Positions 9,489 through 17,898 of a stretch of DNA of 64,000 bases are shown here, one piece after another. The DNA is from Streptomyces sp. NRRL F-5126. GTDB lineage: Bacteria > Actinomycetota > Actinomycetes > Streptomycetales > Streptomycetaceae. The stretch lies in assembly GCF_000721265.1 (NCBI RefSeq), contig NZ_JOFZ01000013.1, positions 1 to 64,000 on the forward strand, given 5' to 3'. Under the pieces are notes generated by a model. That model was not told the origin of the DNA. It did not search any database and was given only the letters and a program-made list of their open reading frames with translations. The position numbers and the translations under genes were made by a program. Position 1 is the stretch's first letter, and each line of letters begins with the position of its first letter.

Positions 9489-10187
9489 ATGCCGCTGCGC
9501 GCCGTGCTCTGGGATGTCGACGACACGCTCTTCGACTACTCGGGGGCCGACCGTCTCGCGCTGGAGCGCCACCTGGGCGAGGCCTCCGGCGCCGACGCCT
9601 TCGACCGGTGGCGCGCGAGCATGCGGCTGCACTGGGCGCGCTTCGTGGCGGGGGAGATCGGCTTCGAGGAGCAGCGACGGGAGCGCGTGCGCACCTTCCT
9701 CGGCCGGCCGCTGAGCGACGCGGAGGCGGACGCGTGGTTCCTCGGGTACCACGCCCACTACCGGGCGTCATGGCGGCTGTTCCCCGACGTCCTCGCCGCG
9801 CTCGACGACCTGGCCGGCGACTTCCGGCACGCCGTCCTGTCGAACTCGTCCCTGCGCCACCAGGACCGCAAGCTGACGGTGCTCGGCGTGCGCGACCGGT
9901 TCGAGGCCGTCGTGTGCGCGGCCGAGATCGGCGTGGGCAAGCCCGCGCCCGCGGCCTTCGCCGCCGCGTGCGAGGCGCTGCGGCTGCCGCCCGGCGATGT
10001 GGTCTACATCGGGGACGAACCCGACGTGGACGCCGCGGCGGCGACGGCCGCCGGGCTTGCGGCCGTGTGGCTCGACAGGGGCGGTCTCGGCGGCCGTCCC
10101 GAGCTGGTGAGCATCACCGGTCTCGGGCCTCTTCCTGCCCTGCTGCGCGGGACAACTCGTTTTGGAGCGCGTCCCGGCATCGGGTAA
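9489..10187 (+). CDS. HAD-family hydrolase
   Basis: A 232-residue haloacid-dehalogenase-superfamily phosphatase. Motif I is DVDDTLFDYSG (residues 8-18), motif II is the Ser/Thr in VLSNSS near 118, motif III the Lys in GVGKPAP near 150, and motif IV GDEPDVD near 177. A helical cap domain sits between motifs I and II, as in phosphoglycolate-phosphatase-like enzymes; substrate unknown. Its stop codon TAA overlaps the presumed -10 box of the tRNA promoter that follows. Confidence 0.9.
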   Translation: MPLRAVLWDVDDTLFDYSGADRLALERHLGEASGADAFDRWRASMRLHWARFVAGEIGFEEQRRERVRTFLGRPLSDAEADAWFLGYHAHYRASWRLFPDVLAALDDLAGDFRHAVLSNSSLRHQDRKLTVLGVRDRFEAVVCAAEIGVGKPAPAAFAAACEALRLPPGDVVYIGDEPDVDAAAATAAGLAAVWLDRGGLGGRPELVSITGLGPLPALLRGTTRFGARPGIG

Positions 10188-10190
10188 TGT
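10162..10190 (+). promoter_or_regulatory. Probable promoter of the tRNA cluster
   Basis: TTGGAG (10162-10167), a 17-nt spacer and TAATGT (10185-10190) form a vegetative-type promoter overlapping the 3' end of the HAD gene. It is the best candidate to drive the five tRNA genes that start 80 bp downstream. Inferred from consensus only. Confidence 0.6.
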
Positions 10191-10245
10191 TCCTCCTGCG
10201 CCGCCGGAGGGAGACAAGCCCGTCAGGCGGGCGCAACCCGAACAA

Positions 10246-10270
10246 AACCCCCACCAGGGGGTTGTGTTTT
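10246..10270 (+). terminator. Intrinsic-terminator-like hairpin directly before the first tRNA
   Basis: Stem AACCCCC/GGGGGTT (10246-10252 with 10257-10263), loop ACCA, followed by GTGTTTT. This is a textbook intrinsic terminator, but it ends 2 nt before tRNA-Gln and lies downstream of the presumed tRNA promoter. It may end HAD transcription, act as a leader processing signal, or attenuate the cluster. Confidence 0.6.
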
Positions 10271-10272
10271 GG

Positions 10273-10344
10273 TGGGCTATGGTGTAATTGGCAGCACGAC
10301 TGATTCTGGTTCAGTTAGTCTAGGTTCGAGTCCTGGTAGCCCAG
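10273..10344 (+). tRNA. tRNA-Gln (anticodon CUG), copy 1
   Basis: 72-nt cloverleaf. Acceptor arms TGGGCTA/TAGCCCA close perfectly with discriminator G; the anticodon loop TTCTGGT reads CAG codons; the T-loop is GGTTCGAGTCC. The anticodon stem is ACTGA/TCAGT, fully Watson-Crick. CCA is not encoded. Confidence 0.97.
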
Positions 10345-10362
10345 CGCAGAGCATCTCTGCAC

Positions 10363-10435
10363 GCCCCCGTTGTGTAGCGGCCTAGCACGCCGCCCTCTCA
10401 AGGCGGTAGCGCCGGTTCGAATCCGGTCGGGGGTA
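10363..10435 (+). tRNA. tRNA-Glu (anticodon CUC), copy 1
   Basis: 73-nt cloverleaf with acceptor GCCCCCG/CGGGGGT (first pair G-U) and discriminator A. The anticodon stem CCGCC/GGCGG holds loop CTCTCAA, anticodon CUC. It lies 18 bp after tRNA-Gln copy 1. Confidence 0.97.
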
Positions 10436-10463
10436 CGGATCTTCCTCACGGGAAGGTCGCTGG

Positions 10464-10536
10464 GGCCCCGTTGTGTAGCGGCCTAGCACGCCGCCCTCTC
10501 AAGGCGGTAGCGCCGGTTCGAATCCGGTCGGGGCTA
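10464..10536 (+). tRNA. tRNA-Glu (anticodon CUC), copy 2
   Basis: Identical to copy 1 in the D, anticodon and T arms. The acceptor differs by one compensated pair (GGCCCCG/CGGGGCT). This shows a mature isodecoder rather than a damaged copy. Confidence 0.96.
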
Positions 10537-10549
10537 CTGGTCTATACCA

Positions 10550-10621
10550 TGGGCTATGGTGTAATTGGCAGCACGAGTGATTCTGGTTCATTTAGTCTAG
10601 GTTCGAGTCCTGGTAGCCCAG
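10550..10621 (+). tRNA. tRNA-Gln (anticodon CUG), copy 2 with a G-U anticodon-stem pair
   Basis: As copy 1 except for two bases in the anticodon stem, giving AGTGA/TCATT: the C-G pair becomes G-U while the fold is kept. The rest of the tRNA, including the loop TTCTGGT, is unchanged. Confidence 0.96.
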
Positions 10622-10635
10622 CTTCGCACGATCTC

Positions 10636-10708
10636 GCCCCCGTTGTGTAGCGGCCTAGCACGCCGCCCTCTCAAGGCGGTAGCGCCGGTTCGAATCCGGT
10701 CGGGGGTA
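10636..10708 (+). tRNA. tRNA-Glu (anticodon CUC), copy 3
   Basis: Identical in sequence to tRNA-Glu copy 1, acceptor GCCCCCG/CGGGGGT. Last gene of the cluster; a strong hairpin follows 12 bp downstream. Confidence 0.97.
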
Positions 10709-10720
10709 CGCGGAAGGCTC

Positions 10721-10750
10721 AAGGCCCTCTCCTCACGAGGAGGGGGCCTT
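10721..10750. terminator. Terminator hairpin after the tRNA cluster
   Basis: 14-bp stem with one G-U pair (10721-10734 with 10737-10750). It separates the tRNA cluster from the convergent ndgR gene and can serve both. Confidence 0.75.
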
Positions 10751-10799
10751 CGCCGTGTGCGGGCCACGCGGTCGGCCCGCACACGACGGCCCGCGGACG

Positions 10800-11516
10800 T
10801 CACGCGCTCCTGCGCAGCGCCTCGGACAGGCGCTGCGCCGCGTCGATCACGGCCTGCGCGTGCATCCGGCCCGGGTGCCGGCTCAGCCGCTCGATCGGGC
10901 CCGACACGGAGACCGCCGCCACCACGCGGTTCGACGGGCCGCGCACCGGCGCGGACACCGACGCGACGCCCGGCTCGCGTTCCCCGATCGACTGCGACCA
11001 GCCCCTGCGCCGCACGCCGGACAGCGCCGTCGCCGTGAACCGCGCCCCCTGCAGCCCCCTGTGCAGGCGCTCCGGCTCCTCCCACGCCATGAGGATCTGC
11101 GCCGAGGAGCCGGCCTTCATCGTCAGCGTGGAGCCCACGGGCACCGTGTCGCGCAGCCCGGACAGGCGCTCCGCCGCGGCCACGCAGATGCGCATGTCGC
11201 CCTGCCTGCGGTAGAGCTGCGCGCTCTCGCCCGTCACGTCCCGCAGGTGCGTGAGCACCGGGCCCGCCGTGGCGAGCAGCCGGTCCTCGCCCGCGGCCGC
11301 GGCCAGCTCCGCGAGGCGCGGGCCGAGGATGAACCGGCCCTGCATGTCCCTCGCGACCATCCGGTGGTGCTCCAGGGCCACGGCGAGCCGGTGGGCCGTT
11401 GGCCTGGCGAGACCTGTCGCCGCGACCAGCCCGGCGAGGGTGGCCGGACCTGACTCCAGGGCGCTCAGCACGAGAGCGGCCTTGTCGAGAACTCCGACGC
11501 CACTTGAGTTGTCCAT
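10800..11516 (-). CDS. ndgR: IclR-family regulator NdgR
   Basis: A 238-residue IclR-type transcription factor, divergent from leuCD. The winged helix covers residues 8-70 ([15 protein letters not shown], then [15 protein letters not shown] as recognition helix) and the IclR effector domain residues 75-235. In Streptomyces the regulator at this position, NdgR, controls leucine and other amino-acid genes and affects antibiotic production; that is known for the family and applied here by position, length and sequence. The ATG at 11516 is chosen because the HTH starts close behind it. Most likely it binds the shared 11517-11693 spacer. Confidence 0.93.
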   Translation of the reverse strand: MDNSSGVGVLDKAALVLSALESGPATLAGLVAATGLARPTAHRLAVALEHHRMVARDMQGRFILGPRLAELAAAAGEDRLLATAGPVLTHLRDVTGESAQLYRRQGDMRICVAAAERLSGLRDTVPVGSTLTMKAGSSAQILMAWEEPERLHRGLQGARFTATALSGVRRRGWSQSIGEREPGVASVSAPVRGPSNRVVAAVSVSGPIERLSRHPGRMHAQAVIDAAQRLSEALRRSA

Positions 11517-11528
11517 GAAACGATACTC

Positions 11529-11549
11529 GCGTCTCACTCTGTGAAACGC
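11529..11549. promoter_or_regulatory. Candidate NdgR operator
   Basis: Inverted repeat GCGTCTCAC (11529-11537), TCT spacer, GTGAAACGC (11541-11549), matching 8 of 9. TGAAACG also occurs at 11516-11522, overlapping the ndgR start. Size and position fit an IclR dimer site controlling both divergent genes. Inferred. Confidence 0.5.
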
Positions 11550-11693
11550 AAGTTCAATTTCCCGGCGAACTTGCCAATCTGTAGTGAGCGGACTCGCGAA
11601 CACGGGCCGCGGCCGGCGTCCGGCGGGTGGGGCGGACGCGGGACCAGATGTCTCTATGAAGCGCCGGCGATGGCGCCGGCCGGAGGGAAAGCG

Positions 11694-13124
11694 ATGGGTA
11701 GGACACTCGCGGAGAAGGTCTGGGACGACCATGTCGTCCGGCGCGCCGATGGCGAGCCCGACCTCCTCTTCATCGATCTGCACCTGCTGCACGAGGTGAC
11801 GAGCCCCCAGGCGTTCGACGGCCTCCGGCTCGGCGACCGGAAGGTGCGGCGGCTCGACCTGACCATCGCCACCGAGGACCACAACACCCCGACCCTCGAC
11901 ATCGACAAGCCGATCGCCGACCCGGTCTCCCGCGCCCAGCTGGAGACGCTGCGGAAGAACTGCGCCGAGTTCGGCGTGCGGCTGCACCCGCTCGGCGACG
12001 TCGAGCAGGGCGTGGTGCACGTGGTGGGACCGCAGCTGGGGCTCACCCAGCCGGGCACCACGGTCGTCTGCGGCGACTCGCACACCTCCACCCACGGCGC
12101 CTTCGGCGCGCTCGCGTTCGGCATCGGCACGAGCCAGGTCGAGCACGTGCTGGCCACCCAGACGCTGCCCATGGCGCGGCCCAGGACGATGGCCGTCACC
12201 GTCGAGGGCGAACTGCCCGACGACGTCACCGCCAAGGACCTCATCCTCGCCGTGATCGCGAAGATCGGCACGGGCGGCGGACAGGGCTACATCATCGAGT
12301 ACCGCGGCTCCGCCGTCGAGAAGCTCTCGATGGAGGCCCGGATGACCATCTGCAACATGTCCATCGAGGCCGGCGCGCGCGCCGGCATGATCGCCCCCGA
12401 CGAGACCACGTTCGCGTACCTCAAGGGCCGCGCCCACGCTCCCGAGGGCGAGGAGTGGGACCGCGCCGTCGAGTACTGGCGGACGCTGCGCACCGACGGC
12501 GACGCCGTCTTCGACGCCGAGGTGTTCATCGACGCGGCCGACCTCGCGCCTTTCGTCACCTGGGGCACCAACCCGGGCCAGGGAGCGCCGCTGTCCGAGC
12601 GCGTCCCCGACCCTGCTTCGTACGACGACGCATCGAAGCGCCACGCCGCCGAAAAGGCCCTGGAATACATGGGGTTGACCGCAGGGCAGGCCCTGCGCGA
12701 CATCAGGGTGGACACCGTCTTCGTAGGTTCGTGCACGAACGGCCGTATCGAGGACCTGCGCTCGGCGGCCGCCGTACTCGAAGGGCGCAAAGTCGCCGAC
12801 GGCGTACGGATGCTGGTCGTCCCCGGGTCCGTACGGGTGGCGCTGCAGGCCGTCGAGGAGGGGCTCGACAAGGTGTTCACCGGCTCGGGCGCCGAATGGC
12901 GGCACGCCGGCTGCTCGATGTGCCTCGGCATGAACCCCGATCAACTGGCGCCGGGCGAGCGCTCCGCGTCCACGTCCAACCGCAACTTCGAGGGCAGGCA
13001 GGGCAAGGGCGGCCGCACCCACCTGGTCTCCCCGCAGGTGGCCGCCGCGACCGCCGTACTGGGCCATCTGGCCTCACCCGCCGACCTGTCCGACGCCGAC
13101 CGCACGCCCGCTGGAGCGCGATAA
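11694..13124 (+). CDS. leuC: 3-isopropylmalate dehydratase large subunit
   Basis: A 476-residue aconitase-superfamily protein that, with LeuD, isomerises 2- to 3-isopropylmalate in leucine biosynthesis using a 4Fe-4S cluster. Cluster ligands are visible in [14 protein letters not shown] and in the CSMCLG pair near the C-terminus; [14 protein letters not shown] is the family signature. ATG 11694 is chosen over upstream in-frame ATGs because of GGAGGGAAAG 5 nt ahead and because LeuC proteins begin [11 protein letters not shown]. leuD follows after 2 bp. Confidence 0.97.
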   Translation: MGRTLAEKVWDDHVVRRADGEPDLLFIDLHLLHEVTSPQAFDGLRLGDRKVRRLDLTIATEDHNTPTLDIDKPIADPVSRAQLETLRKNCAEFGVRLHPLGDVEQGVVHVVGPQLGLTQPGTTVVCGDSHTSTHGAFGALAFGIGTSQVEHVLATQTLPMARPRTMAVTVEGELPDDVTAKDLILAVIAKIGTGGGQGYIIEYRGSAVEKLSMEARMTICNMSIEAGARAGMIAPDETTFAYLKGRAHAPEGEEWDRAVEYWRTLRTDGDAVFDAEVFIDAADLAPFVTWGTNPGQGAPLSERVPDPASYDDASKRHAAEKALEYMGLTAGQALRDIRVDTVFVGSCTNGRIEDLRSAAAVLEGRKVADGVRMLVVPGSVRVALQAVEEGLDKVFTGSGAEWRHAGCSMCLGMNPDQLAPGERSASTSNRNFEGRQGKGGRTHLVSPQVAAATAVLGHLASPADLSDADRTPAGAR

Positions 13125-13126
13125 CC

Positions 13127-13735
13127 ATGGAAGCCTTCACCGTCCACACCGGCCGCGCCGTCCCGCTGCGCCGCAGCAACGTCGACACGGACCAGATCAT
13201 CCCCGCCCACTGGCTCAAGAAGGTCACCCGCGACGGCTACGAGGACGGCCTGTTCGAGGCATGGCGCAAGGACCCGTCCTTCGTGCTCAACCAGGAGGAG
13301 TACCGGGGCGCGACCGTCCTGGTCGCCGGTCCGGACTTCGGCACCGGGTCCTCCCGCGAGCATGCCGCCTGGGCCCTGCAGAACTACGGCTTCAAGGCCG
13401 TCATCTCCTCCCGTTTCGCCGACATCTTCCGCGGCAACTCGCTGAAGAACGGCCTGCTGACCGTCGTCCTCGACCAGGACGTCGTGGAGCGCCTCCAGGC
13501 GCTGGCCGAGGCCGACCCCGCGGCGGAGGTCACCGTCGACCTGGAGCGTCGCCAGGTGCGTGCCGCCGTGGCGGGCGCCGAGCAACTGACGGCCGATTTC
13601 GACCTTGACGAGAACGCCCGCTGGCGTCTGCTGAACGGGCTCGACGACATCAGCCTCACTCTGCAGAACGAGTCCGACATCGCGGCTTACGAGGCCGCGC
13701 GGCCGTCCTTCAAGCCCCGCACAATTGCCGCCTGA
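13127..13735 (+). CDS. leuD: 3-isopropylmalate dehydratase small subunit
   Basis: A 202-residue swivelling-domain subunit that completes the LeuC active site. It has the usual [14 protein letters not shown] near residue 20 and [14 protein letters not shown] near 75. Start ATG 13127 follows the leuC stop by 2 bp, so the subunits are made at matched levels. Transcription ends at a strong hairpin 26 bp downstream. Confidence 0.97.
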   Translation: MEAFTVHTGRAVPLRRSNVDTDQIIPAHWLKKVTRDGYEDGLFEAWRKDPSFVLNQEEYRGATVLVAGPDFGTGSSREHAAWALQNYGFKAVISSRFADIFRGNSLKNGLLTVVLDQDVVERLQALAEADPAAEVTVDLERRQVRAAVAGAEQLTADFDLDENARWRLLNGLDDISLTLQNESDIAAYEAARPSFKPRTIAA

Positions 13736-13760
13736 TCCCTTCCTGATCAGCGGTTTTCCC

Positions 13761-13798
13761 CAACTGCACCCCCTGCCGTCCGGCGGGGGGTGCAGTTG
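13761..13798 (+). terminator. leuCD terminator
   Basis: Stem CAACTGCACCCCC/GGGGGTGCAGTTG (13 bp, 13761-13773 with 13786-13798) directly after leuD. Confidence 0.8.
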
Positions 13799-13850
13799 CT
13801 TGTTGAGCCCCCGTGAGGCGACAACTCGCCTCAGATGGCACAATCGGTGC

Positions 13851-14078
13851 ATGGAACGCGACAGCCAACTCGCACTCTACGAGTCGGTCGCCGGACAACT
13901 GAAGGAAGCGCACACGAGAGTGCGCGAACTGCAAGTCGCGGAGGGCGTACGCATGGCGCTCACACGAAAGCTGCTGGTCATCACGGCTGCGGCGAAGCAT
14001 GATCTCCCGGATGCGGCAAGGCGCCTTGACCGTCTGCTGACGGATCTCGACGAGGGTCGTTTTCCGGAAGAGGACTGA
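13851..14078 (+). CDS. Conserved small helical protein, unknown function
   Basis: A 75-residue charged, probably all-helical protein (MERDSQLALYESVAGQLKEA at the start, a Leu-zipper-like spacing to residue 70). No membrane segment, signal or catalytic motif. I believe a similar small gene lies between leuD and hupS in other streptomycetes, but its function is not known to me. ATG at 13851; it is an independent cistron between the leuCD terminator and the hupS promoter. Confidence 0.7.
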   Translation: MERDSQLALYESVAGQLKEAHTRVRELQVAEGVRMALTRKLLVITAAAKHDLPDAARRLDRLLTDLDEGRFPEED

Positions 14079-14139
14079 CCGGTGGAAGTGCGCCGGACCG
14101 ACTTCGTTGCGGCACTAGGGTGATCAGCCCGTTTCGTGT

Positions 14140-14168
14140 TTGATTTGCGGTATATATCTGCCTAACGT
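14140..14168 (+). promoter_or_regulatory. Probable hupS promoter
   Basis: TTGATT (14140-14145), 17-nt spacer, TAACGT (14163-14168) in an AT-rich island, giving a leader of about 45 nt before the hupS GTG, which has GAAGGGGAAG as ribosome-binding site. Confidence 0.6.
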
Positions 14169-14219
14169 GCGAAAAGGCTTGAACACATTCGTTCTGGCAA
14201 TGTCTCCGAAGGGGAAGAC

Positions 14220-14822
14220 GTGAACAAGGCTCAGCTCGTAGAAGCGATTGCGGACAAGCTCGGCGGCCGCCAGCAGGCCGCGGACGCCGTGGACGCGGTG
14301 CTCGACGCGATCGTCCGCGCCACCGTCAGCGGCGACCGCGTGTCGGTGACCGGCTTCGGTTCGTTCGAGAAGGTCGACCGCCCCGCCCGCTACGCCCGCA
14401 ACCCGCAGACGGGTGAGCGGGTGCGGGTCAAGAAGACCTCGGTGCCGCGCTTCCGCGCGGGCCAGGGCTTCAAGGACCTGGTGAGCGGCTCGAAGAAGCT
14501 TCCCAAGGGAGGCGAGGTCTCCGTGAAGAAGGCGCCCAAGGGCAGCCTCTCGGGCGGATCTTCCACCCGCACGACGGCCAAGGCCGCCGCCAAGAAGGCC
14601 GCCGCCAAGAAGTCGACGGCGAAGAAGGCCGCCGCCAAGAAGGCCACGCCCGCGAAGAAGACCACCGCCAAGAAGACCACGGCGAAGAAGGCCACGCCGG
14701 CGAAGAAGACGGTCGCCAAGAAGTCGACGGCCGCCAAGAAGACGGCTCCCGCCAAGAAGGCCCCGGCGCGCAAGACCACCTCGCGCTCGACTGCGAAGAA
14801 GACCGCCGCCAGGTCCAAGTAA
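14220..14822 (+). CDS. hupS: HU-type nucleoid protein with lysine-rich tail (HupS)
   Basis: A 200-residue DNA-binding protein. Residues 1-92 are a bacterial HU domain (MNKAQLVEAIADKLGG, then GFGSFEKVDRPARYARNPQT with the beta-arm). Residues 100-200 are Ala/Lys/Thr repeats of the AAKKA/PAKKT type, resembling histone H1. Such two-domain HU proteins are typical of actinobacteria; HupS compacts the nucleoid in spores. GTG start. Followed by a long hairpin. Confidence 0.96.
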   Translation: MNKAQLVEAIADKLGGRQQAADAVDAVLDAIVRATVSGDRVSVTGFGSFEKVDRPARYARNPQTGERVRVKKTSVPRFRAGQGFKDLVSGSKKLPKGGEVSVKKAPKGSLSGGSSTRTTAKAAAKKAAAKKSTAKKAAAKKATPAKKTTAKKTTAKKATPAKKTVAKKSTAAKKTAPAKKAPARKTTSRSTAKKTAARSK

Positions 14823-14842
14823 GCGGCACATGGCCGCGCACA

Positions 14843-14882
14843 CGCCGGGCCGGGCTCCCCTCGGGGAGACCGGCCCGCGGCG
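14843..14882 (+). terminator. hupS terminator hairpin
   Basis: Long GC-rich hairpin with core CTCCCC-TC-GGGGAG extended outward by GCCGGGCCGG/CCGGCCCGCGGC with a small bulge. It lies between hupS and the convergent gene at 14912. Confidence 0.65.
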
Positions 14883-14911
14883 TTGCGCGGCCCGCCCGCC
14901 GGCCGACGGCG

Positions 14912-15115
14912 TCAGAGCGTCACGAGTGTCACCAGCGTGACCCGCCGGCGCGCGCCTTCGCCCGCCGTCTCGATCCTGACGCGCTGGCCGGGCCGCAGCA
15001 GCCGCAACCCGCCCGCGTCGAACGCCTCGGAACCGAACTCCACCGGGGTGCCGTCGTCGAGCAGCACGCTGCCGCGCCGCGTCTCGGGGTCGTAGGTGTA
15101 CGCGGTCGCCTGCAT
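14912..15115 (-). CDS. Small conserved beta-rich protein, unknown function
   Basis: A 67-residue protein (MQATAYTYDPETRRGSVLLD at the start) with alternating beta strands and the C-terminal string VTLVTLVTL. Its pattern resembles an S1 or cold-shock OB fold, but nucleic-acid-binding aromatics are few. The gene is monocistronic and sits between hupS and the F420 gene. Function unknown; the OB-fold idea is inference. Confidence 0.7.
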   Translation of the reverse strand: MQATAYTYDPETRRGSVLLDDGTPVEFGSEAFDAGGLRLLRPGQRVRIETAGEGARRRVTLVTLVTL

Positions 15116-15196
15116 GCCCGCAGACTAACCGCGTCCGCCCCGTCCCGCCGCTCGCGCGTGACCCGCCGCCCACGGGTCACCCCCCAGAGCGGGCCC

Positions 15197-15868
15197 TCAC
15201 GACACGTCCTGGGGTGCGGTCAGCGGCGAAGGGGCCCCGCACACGCGGGCCGTGTGGGGGCCGAGCCCGAGGGCCGCGGCCGCCCGCAGGTCGGCCGCGG
15301 TGTCCACGTCGCGCCGTACGGAATCCACGTCGCGCAGCAGGATCTCCGCCGCGCCGCCCGCGGCGTGACGCAGGCGCGAGGGTCCGCCGAACGCCGGCCG
15401 CAAAGCGCATTCCGCACAAGCCGCGAGCAGCGTCGTGCCGATTCCCGCCGCATCGGCGAGAAAAGCGCGCGGGAATGCGGCGGCCGAGTGCAGCACACGG
15501 GTCAGCTCCGCCGGCCTCAGCGCGGGCAGGTCCGCGTTGAGCGCCGCCACCCGGGCGCCCGGCCGCCCGGCCCTGACCGTGTGCGCACCGTGCGCGAGCG
15601 CCGCGTTGAGACCCGCCGCGGGGGAGTCGGGCACGACGCGCGCGCCCAACGCGGCCAGCGCGTCCGCCGCGTCCCCGTCGTCCGTGACGACCACCACACC
15701 GGCCACCGCGTCGGCGGCGATCGCGGCCGCCACGGTGTCCTGAGCGAAGGCGAGCGCGAGCCGGTGGCGCTGTGCCGCGTCGGCCGCGGGCGCCAGCCTG
15801 CTCTTGGCCAGAGTCAGCGGCTTCAGCGGCACGACCAGGGACCATGCGGCCGTCGGGTCGGTGTTCAC
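15197..15868 (-). CDS. fbiD: Phospholactate/phosphoenolpyruvate guanylyltransferase (CofC/FbiD)
   Basis: A 223-residue nucleotidyltransferase of coenzyme F420 biosynthesis; it activates 2-phospholactate or phosphoenolpyruvate with GTP. The family pattern is present: VVPLKPLTLAKSRL at residues 11-24, VVVVTDD near 60, AALNADLPAL near 108 and a GIGTTLL loop. The GTG start at 15868 has GACGGGGAG ahead of it. The gene stands alone on the minus strand, divergent from the acyltransferase at 16045; other F420 genes are not in the window. Confidence 0.88.
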   Translation of the reverse strand: MNTDPTAAWSLVVPLKPLTLAKSRLAPAADAAQRHRLALAFAQDTVAAAIAADAVAGVVVVTDDGDAADALAALGARVVPDSPAAGLNAALAHGAHTVRAGRPGARVAALNADLPALRPAELTRVLHSAAAFPRAFLADAAGIGTTLLAACAECALRPAFGGPSRLRHAAGGAAEILLRDVDSVRRDVDTAADLRAAAALGLGPHTARVCGAPSPLTAPQDVS

Positions 15869-16044
15869 GGCGGGCTCCCCGTCCTCGTGCGGATGCGTTT
15901 CATTGTGGCGCGGTGCCCCCGCGGCGCCCGCCCCGCCCCGAGGGGCCGGGCGTACGGTGTCCTCGACAGACCAGGGGCTCGGGGCGACACTTGTCCCCCA
16001 GCAGCCGGGCATGGAGCCGGGCAGGTAATGAGGAAGGTGTCCGC

Positions 16045-16809
16045 GTGTCCCGCCGAAAAGTCGGCTTCTGGTATCACCTTGCGGCGGTGCTCGCGAAACC
16101 GCCGCTCCTCCTTCTCTTCAAGCGGGACTGGCGGGGGACGGAGAACATTCCGGCCGACGGCGGATTCATCACCGTGGTGAACCACAATTCCCATCTCGAC
16201 CCCTTTGCCTACGGCCATTTCCAGTACAACACCGGCCGCGTGCCGAGATTCCTCGCGAAGAGTTCCCTGTTCACGGACGGTTTCATCGGGGCCGTGATGC
16301 GCGGCAGCGGGCAGATCCCGGTGTACCGGGACTCCAGCGACGCGCGCGGCGCCTTCCGCGCCGCCATCGACGCCGTGGAGCGCGGCGAGTGCGTCGCGTT
16401 CTACCCCGAGGGGACCCTCACCCGCGACCCGGGCCAGTGGCCCATGGTCGCCCGCACCGGGGCGGCACGCGTGGCGCTGCAGACGAAGTGCCCGGTGATC
16501 CCGATCGCCCAGTGGGGCGCCAACGAAGTGCTCCCGCCGTACGCGAAGAAGGCGTCCGTACTCCCGCGCAAGACGCACCACGTCCTCGTGGGGAGACCCG
16601 TCGACCTGTCGCCGTACTACGGCCGGGCGATGACGCAGGACCTGCTGCGCGAGGTCTCCGAGGTCATCATGGCGGCGATCACCGAACTGCTGGTCAAGCT
16701 GCGCGGCGAGCCCGCCCCCGAGGTGCCGTACGATCCGCGCAGTGCACGGGTGCGGGAGCGCCGAAAGACCGCGCGAGCGGAAACGGAACAGGACGAGGGA
16801 ACAACGTGA
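16045..16809 (+). CDS. plsC: 1-acyl-sn-glycerol-3-phosphate acyltransferase
   Basis: A 254-residue PlsC-family acyltransferase that makes phosphatidic acid from lysophosphatidic acid at the membrane. Catalytic block I is NHNSHLDP (HX4D, near residue 48), block III YPEGTLT near 119. A hydrophobic stretch LLLLF near residue 20 may dip into the membrane. GTG 16045 is the only start with a good site (GAGGAAGG). Its stop overlaps gpsA (GTGA at 16806), linking the enzymes that make and use glycerol-3-phosphate. Confidence 0.9.
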   Translation: MSRRKVGFWYHLAAVLAKPPLLLLFKRDWRGTENIPADGGFITVVNHNSHLDPFAYGHFQYNTGRVPRFLAKSSLFTDGFIGAVMRGSGQIPVYRDSSDARGAFRAAIDAVERGECVAFYPEGTLTRDPGQWPMVARTGAARVALQTKCPVIPIAQWGANEVLPPYAKKASVLPRKTHHVLVGRPVDLSPYYGRAMTQDLLREVSEVIMAAITELLVKLRGEPAPEVPYDPRSARVRERRKTARAETEQDEGTT

Positions 16810-17807
16810 CCAGGGTCGCCGTCTTCGGAACCGGATCGTGGGGCACCGCGTTCGCCATGATCCTCGCCGACGCCGGGTGCGAGGTGACGCTCTGCGCGCG
16901 CCGCACGGACGTCGCCCAGACCATCAACACCACCCGCACGAACCCCGAGTACCTGCCGGGGGTCCGCCTGCCCGACCGTGTCCGCGCCACCTGCGACCCG
17001 GCCGAGGCCGCGCGGGACGCCGAGTTCACCGTCCTGTGCGTGCCGTCGCAGACCCTGCGCGGCAACCTGGCGCGCTGGGCGCCCGTCCTGCCGTCCGACA
17101 CCGTCCTCGTGTCCCTGATGAAGGGCGTGGAACTCGGCACCGCCAAGCGGATGAGCGAGGTCGTCGAGGAGGTCGCGGGGGCGCCGGCGGAACGCGTCGC
17201 CGTCGTCACGGGCCCCAACCTCGCCCTGGAGATCGCCGCACGCACGCCGGCCGCCGCGGTCGTCGCCTGCGCCGACGAGTCCGTCGCGCGGCGCCTGCAG
17301 ACCGCGTGCCACACCGCCTACTACCGCCCGTACACCAACACCGACGTCGTCGGCTGCGAACTCGGCGGGGCGGTCAAGAACGTCATCGGACTCGCCGTCG
17401 GCATCGCGGACGGCATGGAGTTCGGCGACAACACCAAGGCATCGCTGATGACCAGGGGCCTCGCCGAGACCAGCAGGCTGGGCCTCGCGATGGGGGCCGA
17501 CCCGCACACGTTCTCCGGCCTCGCCGGCATGGGCGACCTGATCGCCACCTGCTCGTCGCCGCTCTCCCGCAACCACACCTTCGGCATCAACCTCGGCCGC
17601 GGCATGACGCTCGACGAGACCATCGCCGCCACCCGCCAGACCGCCGAAGGCGTCAAGTCCTGCGAGTCCGTGCTCGACCTGGCGCGCCGCCACGGCGTCG
17701 AGATGCCCATCACCGAGACGATCGTGGACATCGTCCACAACGGCAAGGCTCCGCTCACCGCGCTGAAGGAGCTCATGTCACGCAGCGCCAAGGCCGAACG
17801 GCTCTGA
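16806..17807 (+). CDS. gpsA: Glycerol-3-phosphate dehydrogenase [NAD(P)+]
   Basis: A 333-residue cytosolic dehydrogenase producing sn-glycerol-3-phosphate for phospholipids. Rossmann motif VFGTGSWGTAFA at residues 6-17, MKGVE near 108, and the C-terminal substrate domain with CELGGAVKNVIGLAVG near 183 including the catalytic Lys. Overlaps plsC by 4 bp and is clearly in one operon with it. Confidence 0.96.
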   Translation: MTRVAVFGTGSWGTAFAMILADAGCEVTLCARRTDVAQTINTTRTNPEYLPGVRLPDRVRATCDPAEAARDAEFTVLCVPSQTLRGNLARWAPVLPSDTVLVSLMKGVELGTAKRMSEVVEEVAGAPAERVAVVTGPNLALEIAARTPAAAVVACADESVARRLQTACHTAYYRPYTNTDVVGCELGGAVKNVIGLAVGIADGMEFGDNTKASLMTRGLAETSRLGLAMGADPHTFSGLAGMGDLIATCSSPLSRNHTFGINLGRGMTLDETIAATRQTAEGVKSCESVLDLARRHGVEMPITETIVDIVHNGKAPLTALKELMSRSAKAERL

Positions 17808-17860
17808 GTAGCACCGCGGGCCCGTACGGGCCGGCGGCGCGCCGAACGGCCCCTCGGCCG

Positions 17861-17889
17861 CTGACCCGTGCGGGATCTGCGGGTAACCT
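17861..17889 (+). promoter_or_regulatory. Probable ddlA promoter
   Basis: CTGACC (17861-17866), 17-nt spacer, TAACCT (17884-17889). The predicted transcription start is only a few bases before the ATG at 17899, and no ribosome-binding site is seen, so the mRNA may be nearly leaderless. Confidence 0.55.
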
Positions 17890-17898
17890 CATCGCGAT

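Noticed and set aside
7794..9758. 654-codon minus-strand frame spanning gltX and the methyltransferase gene
   Set aside because: It crosses the gltX terminator and is antisense to gltX; no recognisable domain.
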